Shown here: positions 1-9,306 of the stretch, piece by piece
How positions within the stretch are numbered: the stretch's first letter is position 1
Layout: each line of letters opens with the position of its first letter
DNA from: Mycolicibacter kumamotonensis
GTDB taxonomy: Bacteria; Actinomycetota; Actinomycetes; Mycobacteriales; Mycobacteriaceae
Length of the DNA: 64,000 nt
Assembly: GCF_002086285.1 (NCBI RefSeq)
Contig: NZ_MVHU01000012.1
Location: 53,518-117,517 of the forward strand
Direction of reading: 5' to 3'
Position numbers and translations under genes: made by a program
The notes under the pieces: model-generated
The model's input: the letters and a program-made list of their open reading frames with translations, nothing else
The model's database searches: none
Told to the model about the DNA's origin: nothing

Positions 1-1521
1 ACGTTGTTCCTGCAGTTCGCGTTTGAGCACCTTGTTCGAACCGGTGACGGGCAGGCCGGTCGAGATCCGCAGGAACCGGGGCGTGCCCTTGCTGCCCAGG
101 TCGGGTTGGTCCGCCAGAAACGCGGCGAACTGCGCAACGTCGAAGCCGCCGGGGTCGGCGACCTCAACGGCACCCATCACCTGGTCACCGGAGCGGGGGT
201 CGGGCACCGCGTACACCCCGGCGGTGATCACCAGCGGATGCCGCCGCAGCACCCGTTCGATGGTCAGCGCCGAGGTGTTCTCACCGTCGACCCGGATCCA
301 GTCGCCGCGCCGGCCCGCGAAGTATAAGAAGCCGGCCTCGTCGCGGTAGCCGAGATCGCCGGTCCAATACCAGCCGCCGCGAACCTTCTCGGCGTCCGCG
401 TCCTCGTTCTTGTAGTAGCCCTCGAAGTCACGGGCTCCGGTCTTGTCGACGATCTCGCCGACCGCGTCGTCGGCGTTGACCACCCGGCCGTGCTCGTCCA
501 GGACGGCCAGTACGCACTCGATACGGGTCTGTGGGTCGACCACGGCGATGCCGGAGTGCGCGGGGCGGCCCAACGCGCCGGGCGGCGCCGCCGGGTCGGG
601 CAGCGCGGCGTTGCCGCCCTCACTGGATCCGTACCCCTCGTGCAGCACGGCGCCGAACCGGCGGAGGAACTCCGCCTGATCCTGCGGTGACGCCTCGGTG
701 CCGAAGCCACGGACCAGGGTGTTGTCCGAGTCGTCGGGGCGTTCCTCGGTGGCCAGCAGATAGCCCAGGGCCTTGCCCACATAAGTGAAGTACGTCGCCC
801 CGAAATAGCGCACGTCGGGCAGGAACTGCGACGCGGAGAACTTCGGCGTCAGGCAGACCGTGGCCCCGTTGGCCAGCGCCGGCGCCCACAGCGCCATGAT
901 CGCGTTGCCGTGGAACAGCGGCATGCAGCAATAGTCGACATCCGAGCGCACGTGGCCGAATTTGTTGGTGGCGGTTTCGGCGATCCGGGTCAGCCGGCCC
1001 TGGCTGCACTTGACCGCCTTGGAGGCGCCGGTGGTGCCGGAGGTGAACAACAGCAGCATCAGCGTTTCGGGGCCGACGCCGGCCGCCGCGGCGGGCTCCC
1101 CCCGGTGCGCGTCGACCAGCGCGGGATAGTCCGGATCGTCGATGACCAGCAAGCGCTCGGGGTCCAGGCCGTGGTCCAGGCCGCGCAGCCGACCGGATCC
1201 GCTCGCGTCGGTGACGATCAGCTGGCAGTCGGCGTGGCGGATCTCGGCGGCCATCTCGGCATCCCCGCGGGTCGGGTTGATCCCGACGATGACCGCGCCC
1301 GACAGCGCGCCCGCGCCGAGCCAGAACACGAAGTCGGGGGTGTTGTCCAGAAGGACGCCGATGTGGAACGGCCCGTCTCGTCGCAACGCCGATGCCAACG
1401 CGGCGCGCGCAGCGGACTCGCGCACCACCTCGTCCCAGGTCCAATCCCGCTGCCGGGTACGCAGTCCCGGATGCTGATCGCCGAGGCGCGCCAGCAGCAT
1501 GCCGGCGATGTCGTCAGGCAT
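1..1521 (-). CDS. Acyl-CoA synthetase (FadD family, AMP-binding), 3' end beyond the window
   Basis: ATP-dependent activation of a carboxylic acid to its CoA thioester. The frame from the ATG at 1521 stays open to base 1 (507 codons) and reads as an adenylate-forming ligase. Visible motifs are the P-loop-like LLLFTSGTTGASKAV, the A5-type GYGSSEGG, and YWTGDLGYRDEAGF followed by GRRGDWIRVDGEN. The last visible residues (VTGSNKVLKRELQEQR) include the catalytic C-terminal Lys region, so only a short tail is missing. It resembles mycobacterial FadD1/FadD17-type ligases, but I cannot assign a symbol. It lies 69 bp downstream of the SDR gene and is probably the last visible gene of the acyl-CoA dehydrogenase operon. 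The substrate is unknown; neighbours suggest a fatty, branched or cyclic acid. Confidence 0.85.
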   Translation of the reverse strand, partial: MPDDIAGMLLARLGDQHPGLRTRQRDWTWDEVVRESAARAALASALRRDGPFHIGVLLDNTPDFVFWLGAGALSGAVIVGINPTRGDAEMAAEIRHADCQLIVTDASGSGRLRGLDHGLDPERLLVIDDPDYPALVDAHRGEPAAAAGVGPETLMLLLFTSGTTGASKAVKCSQGRLTRIAETATNKFGHVRSDVDYCCMPLFHGNAIMALWAPALANGATVCLTPKFSASQFLPDVRYFGATYFTYVGKALGYLLATEERPDDSDNTLVRGFGTEASPQDQAEFLRRFGAVLHEGYGSSEGGNAALPDPAAPPGALGRPAHSGIAVVDPQTRIECVLAVLDEHGRVVNADDAVGEIVDKTGARDFEGYYKNEDADAEKVRGGWYWTGDLGYRDEAGFLYFAGRRGDWIRVDGENTSALTIERVLRRHPLVITAGVYAVPDPRSGDQVMGAVEVADPGGFDVAQFAAFLADQPDLGSKGTPRFLRISTGLPVTGSNKVLKRELQEQR

Positions 1522-1590
1522 TCGGACCCGGTTCGGAAATGCAGACCCCGTCGACGCCCATCAGCAAAGGCTACCGGGGTCGTCACGACC

Positions 1591-2352
1591 TCAGTTGATC
1601 GTGACCCCGCCGTCGACGACGACGGTCTGCCCGGTGACGTACCCGCCGGCATCCGAGGCCAGCCATACGACCGTGGCCGCGAGTTCGTCGGGATCTCCCA
1701 TCCGGCCCAGCACGATGCGGTGCGAGACGCTTTCCAGGTAGCCCGGACGGTACTGGTCGGTCATCTCCGATGCGAAGAAGCCGGGGGCGATCGCGTTGAC
1801 CCGGATTCCCTTGCGGCTCCCCCACTGCTGAGCCAGGTCGCGGGTCAGTCCGATCAGCCCGGCCTTGCTGGCGGCGTACGCCGCTTGCGGCAGCCCCGCC
1901 GTGGTCAGCCCCAAGATGCTGGAGATGTTGACGATCGCCGAGCCCGGACCCATCACCCGTCCGCAGGCCTGCGCGGCCCAGTAGGCGCCGTTGAGATTGA
2001 TGTCGATCACCTCGCGGAACTGCTCCGGTGTTTCCCGGGTGGCGGGGTGCGCGGTTCCGATACCGGCGTTGTTGATCAGCACGTCGACTCGGCCGAAGCG
2101 CTCCATCGCGGCCTCGACCATACGGGTGGCCGCCGCCGGGTCGGCGACATCGGTCGCCACCGGCAGGGCCGCACGTCCCGTCGCGGCGACCAACTCGGCT
2201 GCGTCGGTGAGCTTTTCCACCCGCCGCGCCGCCAGCACGACATCAGCGCCGGCCTCGGCAAGGGCCCGGGCGAAGTACACGCCGAGACCCGAAGATGCCC
2301 CGGTCACCACTGCGACCCGGCCGTCCATCCGGAATTTGTCCAATACGCCCAC
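1591..2352 (-). CDS. Short-chain dehydrogenase/reductase (SDR)
   Basis: Classical SDR oxidoreductase of about 253 residues, NAD(P)H-linked, cytosolic. The cofactor motif TGASSGLG lies near the N-terminus. NNAG follows in the middle, then the catalytic Ser in NISSILG and the YAASK dyad. The C-terminus ends in the usual GQTVVVDGG. A GTG at 2361 is also in frame but sits directly against the GAAAGG Shine-Dalgarno sequence; the GTG at 2352 has about 8 bp spacing and is preferred. It follows the phosphotransferase-like gene by about 20 bp, so the two are probably cotranscribed. In this setting a 3-hydroxyacyl-CoA or alcohol dehydrogenation role is likely, but the substrate is inferred only. Confidence 0.85.
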   Translation of the reverse strand: MGVLDKFRMDGRVAVVTGASSGLGVYFARALAEAGADVVLAARRVEKLTDAAELVAATGRAALPVATDVADPAAATRMVEAAMERFGRVDVLINNAGIGTAHPATRETPEQFREVIDINLNGAYWAAQACGRVMGPGSAIVNISSILGLTTAGLPQAAYAASKAGLIGLTRDLAQQWGSRKGIRVNAIAPGFFASEMTDQYRPGYLESVSHRIVLGRMGDPDELAATVVWLASDAGGYVTGQTVVVDGGVTIN

Positions 2353-2374
2353 CCGTCTCACCTTTCTCGATCCA

Positions 2375-3403
2375 TCAGCAGTTCAATTCCTTTCGCGCCG
2401 CAGCGATGAACTCCGGTGCGGCTTGCGCGGCCTCATCGGCGTGTAGCACGTTTCCAGCGCCATGCTGGGCCCGGTGGGTGATTCCCTCGGCGATGACCCC
2501 GATCTTGAAGTTCGCCAACGCCAGATAGAAGTTCCACTCCCCCAGGTCGCGTCCGGAAAGCTGCGCGTACTGCTCGGCGAGGGTATCGGCGGACGGCAGT
2601 CGGCTACTGGTCCAGGCGGCGGGGTGGCCGAAGACGAGGTCGAACGCCGGTGAGCGGTAGACGCACATCAGGGCGATATCGGTGAGCGGATCCCCCAGAG
2701 TGGAGAGCTCCCAGTCCACCACCGCCCGGATCGTGCCGGCCTGTTCGGGATCGCAGATGGTGTTATCGATCCGGAAGTCGCCGTGCACGACCGAGGGCTC
2801 GGCGCCGCGCGGGATGGCGTCGGCGAGTGCGGTGGCCAGCTTCGCCACATCGCGGCTGACCGGATCGTCGCTCTCGCGGGTCCGGACCAGGTCCCACTGG
2901 CGGGCCCACAGCCGCACCTGGCGTTGCAGGTAACCCTCAGGCCTGCCGAATGATTCGAGCCCCACCGCCCGGTAGTCCACCGCGTGCAGGTCGACGAGGA
3001 TCTGGACCAGCGCCGCGGCGTTGGCGGCCAGTTCGGCATCTGAGAGCACGCCGAGATCATCGGTGTGCCGGAATACCCGGCCGGTCACGAACTCGGTCAC
3101 GGTTAACGGCGCACCGCACACCGTGCCGTCGGCATCGAACGCGACGGGCCGGGCGATGGGCACGGCGGTGCCGAACAGACCTCGGGTGACAATGTATTCG
3201 CGGCCCACATCATGCGCCGACGGCGTCAGGCCGCCGAGCGGAGGCCTGCGGACAACCCAGGCCGACAGCTCGTCGCTGACCTTGAAAGTGAGGTTGGAAC
3301 GGCCACCGGCGATCAGTTCGACGTCGAGGTCGCCCCGAACCGGGACTCCGCCGTCAATCAGATACTGCCGCAGGGCGCCCGGATCCACGCCTTCGACCGT
3401 CAC
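2375..3403 (-). CDS. Phosphotransferase-fold protein (aminoglycoside phosphotransferase/ACAD10-like family)
   Basis: About 342 residues with the APH (kinase-like) fold. Visible elements are the N-terminal lobe (GGRSNLTFKV, WVVRRPP), the Brenner-type catalytic motif VHGDFRIDN and the metal-binding VVDWELSTLGDPLTDIA. Mycobacteria carry relatives annotated as FadE36 although they are not acyl-CoA dehydrogenases. Members next to acyl-CoA dehydrogenases resemble the N-terminal kinase part of eukaryotic ACAD10/11, which phosphorylates 4-hydroxyacyl-CoAs. Here the ATG overlaps the stop of the upstream acyl-CoA dehydrogenase gene by 4 bp (ATGA), implying translational coupling and joint function. A role in hydroxy-acid catabolism rather than antibiotic resistance is inferred. 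Confidence 0.8.
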   Translation of the reverse strand: MTVEGVDPGALRQYLIDGGVPVRGDLDVELIAGGRSNLTFKVSDELSAWVVRRPPLGGLTPSAHDVGREYIVTRGLFGTAVPIARPVAFDADGTVCGAPLTVTEFVTGRVFRHTDDLGVLSDAELAANAAALVQILVDLHAVDYRAVGLESFGRPEGYLQRQVRLWARQWDLVRTRESDDPVSRDVAKLATALADAIPRGAEPSVVHGDFRIDNTICDPEQAGTIRAVVDWELSTLGDPLTDIALMCVYRSPAFDLVFGHPAAWTSSRLPSADTLAEQYAQLSGRDLGEWNFYLALANFKIGVIAEGITHRAQHGAGNVLHADEAAQAAPEFIAAARKELNC

Positions 3404-4611
3404 TGCTGGGTCGCCTTGAGCGCCCGCCGGGCCGCGCCGATCCGGCGTTTGGCGATCGCCCAGCGATGCACCTCCGACGGCCCGTCATAGACCCGGAACG
3501 GACGGACTTCCCTGGACAGCCGCGCAGGCGGCAGGTCCTCGGTGACACCGCGCGCCCCACACATCTGCACGCTGCGGTCGACGATGCGGAAGATGGCCTC
3601 GGCGGCGAAGGTCTTCGCGATCGACGTCGCATCGCTAGCGCTGCCGCCCTGATCCAATTCCCAGCAGGCCCGCACCAGCAGAGCCCGGGTCGCGGCGATG
3701 TCGATTTCGTTGTCGGCCACCATGTTCTGGATCATGCCCAGATCGCCGAGCGCCGACCCGAACGCCTGGCGCTGCACGACATGGGCGAGCGCGGTGTCGT
3801 GACCGCGGCGTGCCGCGCCCAGCCACCGCATCACGTGCGTCATGCGCGCGGGACCAAGGCGGACCTGGGCGTACTCGAAGCCGCGATCGACCTCGCCGAG
3901 CACCGCTTCCTCGGGGACCCGAACATCGTCGAAGTGCACCTCGCAGTGACCGCCCACCATGGCGCGGTCGAGGGTGGGCAGGTGCCGGCCGACCGTCAGG
4001 CCGGGGCTGTCGGCGGGGACCAGGAACATGGTGGCGCCACCGCGCTGCCCGGCCTCCCCGGAGGTCCGCGCCATCACGATGAAGAACGCCGCCCCCTCCG
4101 CACCGGTGATGTACCACTTGCGGCCGGTGATGTACCAATCACCCGAGCGGCGTTGCGCCGTGGTCGTCAGCGCGGCCGGATCCGACCCCGCGCCCGGCGC
4201 CGGCTCGGTCATCGCGAAGGCGGACCGGACTTCCCCGGCCGCCAACGGGGCCAGGTAGCGAGCCTTCTGATCGGCGCTGGCCACCTCCGCCAGCAGATGG
4301 ACGTTGCCTTCGTCCGGCGCTGCGATATTGACCGCGGCCGGACCGAACAGCGAATATCCGGCGGCCTCGAACACCGGCGCACGATCGGACATGTTCAAAC
4401 CCAGGCCGCCGTATTCGACGGGGGCGTGCGGCGCGAAAACCCCGGCTTCCCGGGCCGCGGCATGCAACTCCTTGATCACCGTGTCGCCGCCCGCGGCCGT
4501 GATGTCCCCGCCGAATCGGTCCTCGACCGGAATCACGACGTCGTCGATGAACGCCCGGGTGCGTTCGACGAGGGCCGTCACCTCTGGCGAGTAGTTCAAC
4601 TCGATTGCCAT
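3400..4611 (-). CDS. Acyl-CoA dehydrogenase (FadE family)
   Basis: FAD-dependent alpha,beta-dehydrogenation of an acyl-CoA, cytosolic. The 403-residue frame shows the ACAD signature FAMTEPAPGAGSDPAALTTTA, WYITGRKWYITGAEGAAFFIV, and the C-terminal MCGARGVTEDLPPARLSREVRPFRVYDGPSEVHRWAIAKR region. An upstream in-frame start at 4677 exists. The ATG at 4611 is chosen because it has GGAG four bases upstream and begins the usual N-terminus. It is first in a run of four minus-strand genes and overlaps the next by 4 bp. The divergent XRE-TetR gene starts about 130 bp away and is a likely regulator. ACAD10/11-type pairing with the phosphotransferase gene suggests a 4-hydroxy or branched acyl-CoA substrate. 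Confidence 0.85.
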   Translation of the reverse strand: MAIELNYSPEVTALVERTRAFIDDVVIPVEDRFGGDITAAGGDTVIKELHAAAREAGVFAPHAPVEYGGLGLNMSDRAPVFEAAGYSLFGPAAVNIAAPDEGNVHLLAEVASADQKARYLAPLAAGEVRSAFAMTEPAPGAGSDPAALTTTAQRRSGDWYITGRKWYITGAEGAAFFIVMARTSGEAGQRGGATMFLVPADSPGLTVGRHLPTLDRAMVGGHCEVHFDDVRVPEEAVLGEVDRGFEYAQVRLGPARMTHVMRWLGAARRGHDTALAHVVQRQAFGSALGDLGMIQNMVADNEIDIAATRALLVRACWELDQGGSASDATSIAKTFAAEAIFRIVDRSVQMCGARGVTEDLPPARLSREVRPFRVYDGPSEVHRWAIAKRRIGAARRALKATQQ

Positions 4612-4689
4612 GTCACTCCATCCCCGCCGGCAATTCACCGACCGATCACTCGGCCCGAACAGTACGGACTGTGACATAAAGGGCTGTGC

Positions 4690-4703
4690 CAGTCAAAAGA
4701 CTG
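4690..4703. promoter_or_regulatory. Inverted repeat, candidate operator in the ACAD / XRE-TetR divergent region
   Basis: CAGTC-AAAA-GACTG, perfect 5-bp arms around a 4-nt centre, lies in the 132-bp intergenic region between divergent genes. A regulator usually binds such a site next to its own gene. The arms are short, so this is a candidate only. Confidence 0.35.
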
Positions 4704-4732
4704 CGTTGGCGGTGGATCTCCGGCCGGATATA

Positions 4733-4749
4733 GTTCAGAATTCTTGAAC
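4733..4749. promoter_or_regulatory. Inverted repeat GTTCA-N7-TGAAC, candidate operator
   Basis: The 17-bp element GTTCAGAATTCTTGAAC has perfect 5-bp arms. It overlaps the possible TTG start (4744) of the XRE-TetR gene, and abuts the ATG at 4750. Autorepression by the fused regulator is inferred from position. Confidence 0.4.
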
Positions 4750-5679
4750 ATGGGTGGTATGGCCGAACCTGCCGGGTGCGGCAGCGCGATCCGTGCGGCA
4801 CGTCGGGCCCGGGGCCTGACCCTCCGGGAGCTGGCGCAGCGCCTGGGCGTGAGTGCGGCGACGGTGAGTGCGGTCGAGAACGGCAAGACCGGGATCTCGG
4901 TGGCGCGTCTGCAGGAGTGCGCACGGGCGCTGGGGCTGACCCCGGCCCAGATCCTGGAGGGCGCCGTCGCAGCACCGGCACCGCGCCCGGACCAGACGGC
5001 AAGCGTGCAGCACCCCGGGTCGGGGGTTGGCGACTGGCGGACGTTCCCGCCGCTGGCACTGGACGGTGTCCTGAGCGCGGCGATCGATGCCTTCGTCGAC
5101 ACCGGCTATCACGGCAGCACGATGCGCGATCTGGCAGCACGCGCGGGCATGAGCGTTCCGGGCATCTACCACCACTACCCCGACAAGCAGACGCTGCTGG
5201 TCGCGATCCTGGATCTGACCATGACCGAGCTGCACTGGCGCGTCGAGGCCGCCCGCGCCGGGGCGCCGACGGGCATCGCAGAGGTGCGGCGCATCGTCGA
5301 AGCCTTGGCGCTGTTCCACACTCATCGCCAGAAGCTGGCTTTCATCGGAGCCAGCGAGATGCGCAGCCTGACCCCGGCGAATCGGCAGCGCATTGCAGAA
5401 TCACGAAACAGAGTGCAGCACATACTCGATGCTGCGATCGACCGCGCAGCCGCAGAGGGCGGCGGCGGGCCGGTCACGGTCCTCGGCGACGTCGGGGACC
5501 GCCGGATCGCCGGCCGCGCCATCGCGACGATGTGCACTTCGCTACCCCAGTGGTTCAACGCCGCCGGACCCGCGACACCGGAGGAGACCGCGCGCGCCTA
5601 CGCCGAGTTCGCGGTCGCCCTGCTGGGCCGACCCGGACCGGTGTCCGCGCCCTGGTCCGACGGTGGTTGGGCACAATAG
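4744..5679 (+). CDS. Transcriptional regulator with fused XRE (HTH_3) and TetR domains
   Basis: A 311-residue DNA-binding protein with two helix-turn-helix units. Residues about 13-70 form a Cro/CI-type HTH ([19 protein letters not shown], then [16 protein letters not shown]). After a Pro-rich linker, residues about 100-165 form a TetR_N domain ([20 protein letters not shown]). The rest is an all-helical TetR ligand domain. Starts are possible at TTG 4744, ATG 4750 and ATG 4759; the ATGs are at least as likely as TTG. It is divergent from the acyl-CoA dehydrogenase operon and 5 bp upstream of the 5-oxoprolinase gene, so it may control either. The fusion is not a sequencing artefact on its face: no frameshift or stop lies in the linker. 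Confidence 0.85.
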   Translation: MNMGGMAEPAGCGSAIRAARRARGLTLRELAQRLGVSAATVSAVENGKTGISVARLQECARALGLTPAQILEGAVAAPAPRPDQTASVQHPGSGVGDWRTFPPLALDGVLSAAIDAFVDTGYHGSTMRDLAARAGMSVPGIYHHYPDKQTLLVAILDLTMTELHWRVEAARAGAPTGIAEVRRIVEALALFHTHRQKLAFIGASEMRSLTPANRQRIAESRNRVQHILDAAIDRAAAEGGGGPVTVLGDVGDRRIAGRAIATMCTSLPQWFNAAGPATPEETARAYAEFAVALLGRPGPVSAPWSDGGWAQ

Positions 5680-5684
5680 GAGAC

Positions 5685-8600
5685 GTGTCGACGACGTGGC
5701 AGTTCTGGATCGACCGGGGCGGCACCTTCACCGATATCGTGGCCCGACGGCCCGATGGGCGACTGGTCACCCACAAGCTGCTCTCGGAGAACCCGGCCCA
5801 GTACCGCGACGCCGCGGTCGCCGGAATCCGCGCCCTGCTGCAGATCCCCGACGAGGCGCCCATTCCGGCCGGCATCATCGACGCGGTCCGGATGGGCACG
5901 ACGGTGGCCACCAATGCCCTGCTGGAACGCGCCGGCGAACGCACGCTGCTGGTCATCACCCGCGGCTTCGGTGACGCGCTGCGGATCGCCTACCAGAACC
6001 GGCCCCGCATCTTCGATCGGCACATCGTGCTGCCCGAGCAGCTCTATGAACGCACCGTCGAAGTCGACGAGCGTATCGGCGCCGACGGCAGCGTCCTGCG
6101 CGCACCTGACCTGGAGACTTTGGGCGAGGCGTTGCGTGCGGCCCACGACGACGGGATTCGTGCGCTGGCGGTGGTATGCCTGCACAGCTATCGCAACCCC
6201 GCGCATGAACGCGCCATCGGCGCCCTGGCCGACCAACTCGGCTTCACCCAGATCTCCCTGTCGTGTGATGTCAGCCCCTTGCCGAAACTGATTCCGCGCG
6301 GCGACACCGCGGTCGTCGACGCCTACCTGTCCCCGGTGCTGCGCCGCTACGTCGCGCAGGTGGCCGACCAGTTGCGCGGCGTGCGCCTCGAGTTCATGCA
6401 GTCCAACGGCGGCCTGGCCGCCGCGGACCACTTCCGGGGCAAGGACGCGATCCTGTCCGGGCCGGCCGGCGGAATCGTCGGGATGGTGCGGATGTCGGCG
6501 CTGGCCGGCTTCGGCTCGGTGATCGGGTTCGACATGGGCGGAACCTCCACCGACGTCTCGCATTACCGGGCCGACTCCGGCGGTTACGAGCGGGTGTTCA
6601 CCACCGAGGTCGCCGGGGTGCGGCTGCGGGCTCCGATGCTGCACATCCACACCGTCGCCGCCGGCGGTGGATCGATCCTGTACTTCGACGGCAGCCGGTT
6701 TCGGGTCGGGCCGCAGTCCGCGGGCGCCGATCCGGGACCCGCCTGCTACCGGCGCGGCGGACCGCTGACGGTCACCGACGCCAACGTGATGCTCGGACGC
6801 ATCCAGCCGGCCCACTTTCCCGCGGTGTTCGGACCGGCCGGCGATCAGCCGCTGGATACCGCTGCGGTGCGACGGAAATTCTCCGAGCTGGCCGGCGAGA
6901 TCCTCATCGCCACCGGCGATGACCGCACCCCCGAGCAGGTCGCCGACGGGTTCCTGCGCATCGCGGTGGCGAATATGGCCAACGCGGTCAAGAAGATCTC
7001 GGTGCAGAAGGGCCATGACATCACCCGCTACGCCCTGACCACATTCGGTGGCGCCGGCGGACAGCACGCGTGCGCGGTCGCCGACGAACTGGGTATCCGC
7101 ACGGTGCTGGTACCGCCGATGGCCGGGGTGTTGTCCGCGCTGGGCATCGGGCTGGCCGACACCACCGTGATACGGGAACAATCTGTCGAGGCCCGGCTGG
7201 ACGCCGCCCTCGACTTGAGCTCGGTCGCCGACGAACTGGAACAGCAGGCTCGCGCCGCCCTTGCCGCGCAGGACATTCCGGCCGACCGGATTCAGGTGAT
7301 CCGCCGGGTCCACCTGCGCTACCAGGGCACCGACACCTCGATTCCGGTGGAGCTCGGCGACCTGACGCAGATGACGGCGGTATTCGAAGGCGTCCACCGC
7401 GGGGTGTACTCGTTTTTGATGGACCGCCCGCTGATCGCCGAAGCCGTGGCGGTCGAGGCGACCGGCCTGACCGAACAACCCGACCTGGTCCTGCAAGCAC
7501 GTTCCGGCACCGGCCGGCCTACCACCGAAGTCGTCCGGCTCTACACCGCGGGCGACTGGCGCGAGGCACCGCTGTACCGCCGGGAGGCGCTCACCCCGGC
7601 CGACGTCGTGACCGGGCCGGCCATCATCGCCGAGGACAACGCCACCACCGTGGTCGACGACGGCTGGCAGGCCGGCCTGAGCCCCGACGGACAACTGATC
7701 CTGCGGCGCACCGCCCCGGTAGCACCGGACGATGCCGGAACGGAAGCTGATCCGGTGCTGCTGGAGATCTTCAACAACCTGTTCATGGCGATCGCCGAGC
7801 AGATGGGCACCCGGCTGGAGGCCACCGCGCAATCGGTGAACATTCGTGAACGGCTGGACTTTTCGTGTGCGCTGTTCGACGCGCAGGGCAACCTGGTCGC
7901 CAACGCACCGCACATTCCGGTGCACCTGGGGTCGATGGGAGCGACCGTCAAGGAGGTGCTCGCCCGGCGGGCCGGACAGATGCGACCCGGACAGGTCTAC
8001 GCGGTCAACGATCCGTACCACGGCGGAACCCACCTGCCGGACATCACCGTGGTCACCCCGGTCTACGCCGAATCCGCGAAAGCCGGCGACCCGGTGCTGT
8101 TCTTCGTGGCCTCCCGCGGTCACCACGCCGAGATCGGCGGTACCACTCCGGGTTCCATGCCCGCCGACAGCCGGACGCTGGAGGAGGAGGGCGTCCTGTT
8201 CGACAACTGGCTGCTGGTCGAGGACGGGCACTTCCGCGAGGCACAGACCCGGGCGCTGCTCACCGCGGGTCGATTCCCCTCGCGCAGCCCGGACACCAAC
8301 CTCGCCGACCTGCGCGCCCAGATCGCGGCCAATCAGAAGGGCATCGACGAGATCCATGCCATGATCGCCCATTTCGGACTGGATGTCGTGCAGGCCTACA
8401 TGCGCCACGTTCAGGACAACGCCGAGGAGGCGGTGCGCCGGGTCATCGACTCTCTCGACGACGGCCAGTACCGCTACGTGATGGATTCCGGCGCGACCAT
8501 CGCGGTGCGGGTGAGTGTCGACCGCGTCAATCGCAGCGCCACCATCGATTTCACCGGAACGTCGGCACAGTTGGCCACGAACTTCAACGCGCCGTCGTCG

Positions 8601-9287
8601 GTGGCCACCGCCGCGGTGCTCTATGTGTTCCGCACCCTGGTGGTCGACGACATCCCGATCAACGACGGCTGCCTGCGTCCGCTGCACATCACGATCCCGG
8701 AGGCGACGATGCTGGCGCCCCGATACCCGGCCGCGGTGGTGGCCGGCAACGTCGAGACCTCCCAAGCGATCACGGGAGCACTGCTGGCCGCGCTGGGAGT
8801 GCAGGCGGAGGGGTCCGGGACGATGAACAACGTCACGTTCGGCAATGCCGGCCACCAGTATTACGAGACACTCGGTTCCGGTTCCGGTGCCGGCGACGGG
8901 TTCGACGGCGCCTGCGTGGTACAGACCCATATGACCAACTCCCGGCTCACCGATCCCGAGGTGCTCGAGATGCGATTCCCGGTGCTGTTGCGCGAGTTCG
9001 CCATCCGGCACGGCGGCGGCGGGGCCGGCCGCTGGCGCGGCGGCGACGGCGCGGTGCGGCGGATCGAGTTCCGCGAGCCGATGACCGTCAGCGTGCTGTC
9101 CGGACACCGGTCCGTCGCCCCGTACGGGATGGCCGGCGGATCGCCCGGGGCACTCGGGCACAACCGGATCGAGCGCGCCGACGGCGCCGTGACCGAACTG
9201 GCCGGCTGTGACTCCACCGACGTGGCGCCCGGCGACACCCTGGTGATCGAAACTCCCGGCGGCGGCGGGTATGGCGAACCCGGCTGA
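5685..9287 (+). CDS. 5-oxoprolinase/hydantoinase, fused HyuA-HyuB form (OplAH type)
   Basis: ATP-dependent opening of 5-oxo-L-proline to glutamate, or a related hydantoinase-type reaction, in the cytosol. The 1200-residue protein begins at GTG 5685 (AGGAG just upstream), five bases after the regulator's stop. Residues about 1-680 are the HyuA half: [18 protein letters not shown] at the N-terminus, [14 protein letters not shown] and [15 protein letters not shown] further on. From about residue 689 ([20 protein letters not shown]) the HyuB half follows, with [11 protein letters not shown] and [10 protein letters not shown]. The C-terminus ends in [12 protein letters not shown], typical of HyuB. 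The length equals eukaryotic-type single-chain 5-oxoprolinases. The same frame is open back through the regulator gene, but that part is a shadow. Confidence 0.9.
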   Translation: MSTTWQFWIDRGGTFTDIVARRPDGRLVTHKLLSENPAQYRDAAVAGIRALLQIPDEAPIPAGIIDAVRMGTTVATNALLERAGERTLLVITRGFGDALRIAYQNRPRIFDRHIVLPEQLYERTVEVDERIGADGSVLRAPDLETLGEALRAAHDDGIRALAVVCLHSYRNPAHERAIGALADQLGFTQISLSCDVSPLPKLIPRGDTAVVDAYLSPVLRRYVAQVADQLRGVRLEFMQSNGGLAAADHFRGKDAILSGPAGGIVGMVRMSALAGFGSVIGFDMGGTSTDVSHYRADSGGYERVFTTEVAGVRLRAPMLHIHTVAAGGGSILYFDGSRFRVGPQSAGADPGPACYRRGGPLTVTDANVMLGRIQPAHFPAVFGPAGDQPLDTAAVRRKFSELAGEILIATGDDRTPEQVADGFLRIAVANMANAVKKISVQKGHDITRYALTTFGGAGGQHACAVADELGIRTVLVPPMAGVLSALGIGLADTTVIREQSVEARLDAALDLSSVADELEQQARAALAAQDIPADRIQVIRRVHLRYQGTDTSIPVELGDLTQMTAVFEGVHRGVYSFLMDRPLIAEAVAVEATGLTEQPDLVLQARSGTGRPTTEVVRLYTAGDWREAPLYRREALTPADVVTGPAIIAEDNATTVVDDGWQAGLSPDGQLILRRTAPVAPDDAGTEADPVLLEIFNNLFMAIAEQMGTRLEATAQSVNIRERLDFSCALFDAQGNLVANAPHIPVHLGSMGATVKEVLARRAGQMRPGQVYAVNDPYHGGTHLPDITVVTPVYAESAKAGDPVLFFVASRGHHAEIGGTTPGSMPADSRTLEEEGVLFDNWLLVEDGHFREAQTRALLTAGRFPSRSPDTNLADLRAQIAANQKGIDEIHAMIAHFGLDVVQAYMRHVQDNAEEAVRRVIDSLDDGQYRYVMDSGATIAVRVSVDRVNRSATIDFTGTSAQLATNFNAPSSVATAAVLYVFRTLVVDDIPINDGCLRPLHITIPEATMLAPRYPAAVVAGNVETSQAITGALLAALGVQAEGSGTMNNVTFGNAGHQYYETLGSGSGAGDGFDGACVVQTHMTNSRLTDPEVLEMRFPVLLREFAIRHGGGGAGRWRGGDGAVRRIEFREPMTVSVLSGHRSVAPYGMAGGSPGALGHNRIERADGAVTELAGCDSTDVAPGDTLVIETPGGGGYGEPG

Positions 9288-9294
9288 ACGGCGT

Positions 9295-9300
9295 TAATCT
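9295..9300 (+). promoter_or_regulatory. Candidate -10 element for a leaderless transcript
   Basis: TAATCT matches the mycobacterial TANNNT -10 pattern and ends six bases before the ATG at 9307. Transcription starting at or next to the A of ATG would give a leaderless mRNA. No Shine-Dalgarno sequence is visible there. Confidence 0.45.
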
Positions 9301-9306
9301 CGCGCC

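Noticed and set aside
2375..3403. Aminoglycoside phosphotransferase as an antibiotic resistance gene
   Set aside because: The fold motifs are there, but the gene is coupled to an acyl-CoA dehydrogenase and matches the ACAD10-like/FadE36-like group, so a metabolic role is far more likely.
5598..9161. 1187-codon open frame on the minus strand opposite the 5-oxoprolinase gene
   Set aside because: It is an antisense shadow caused by high-GC codon use. The translation has no recognisable domain, and the plus-strand frame is a clear HyuA-HyuB protein.
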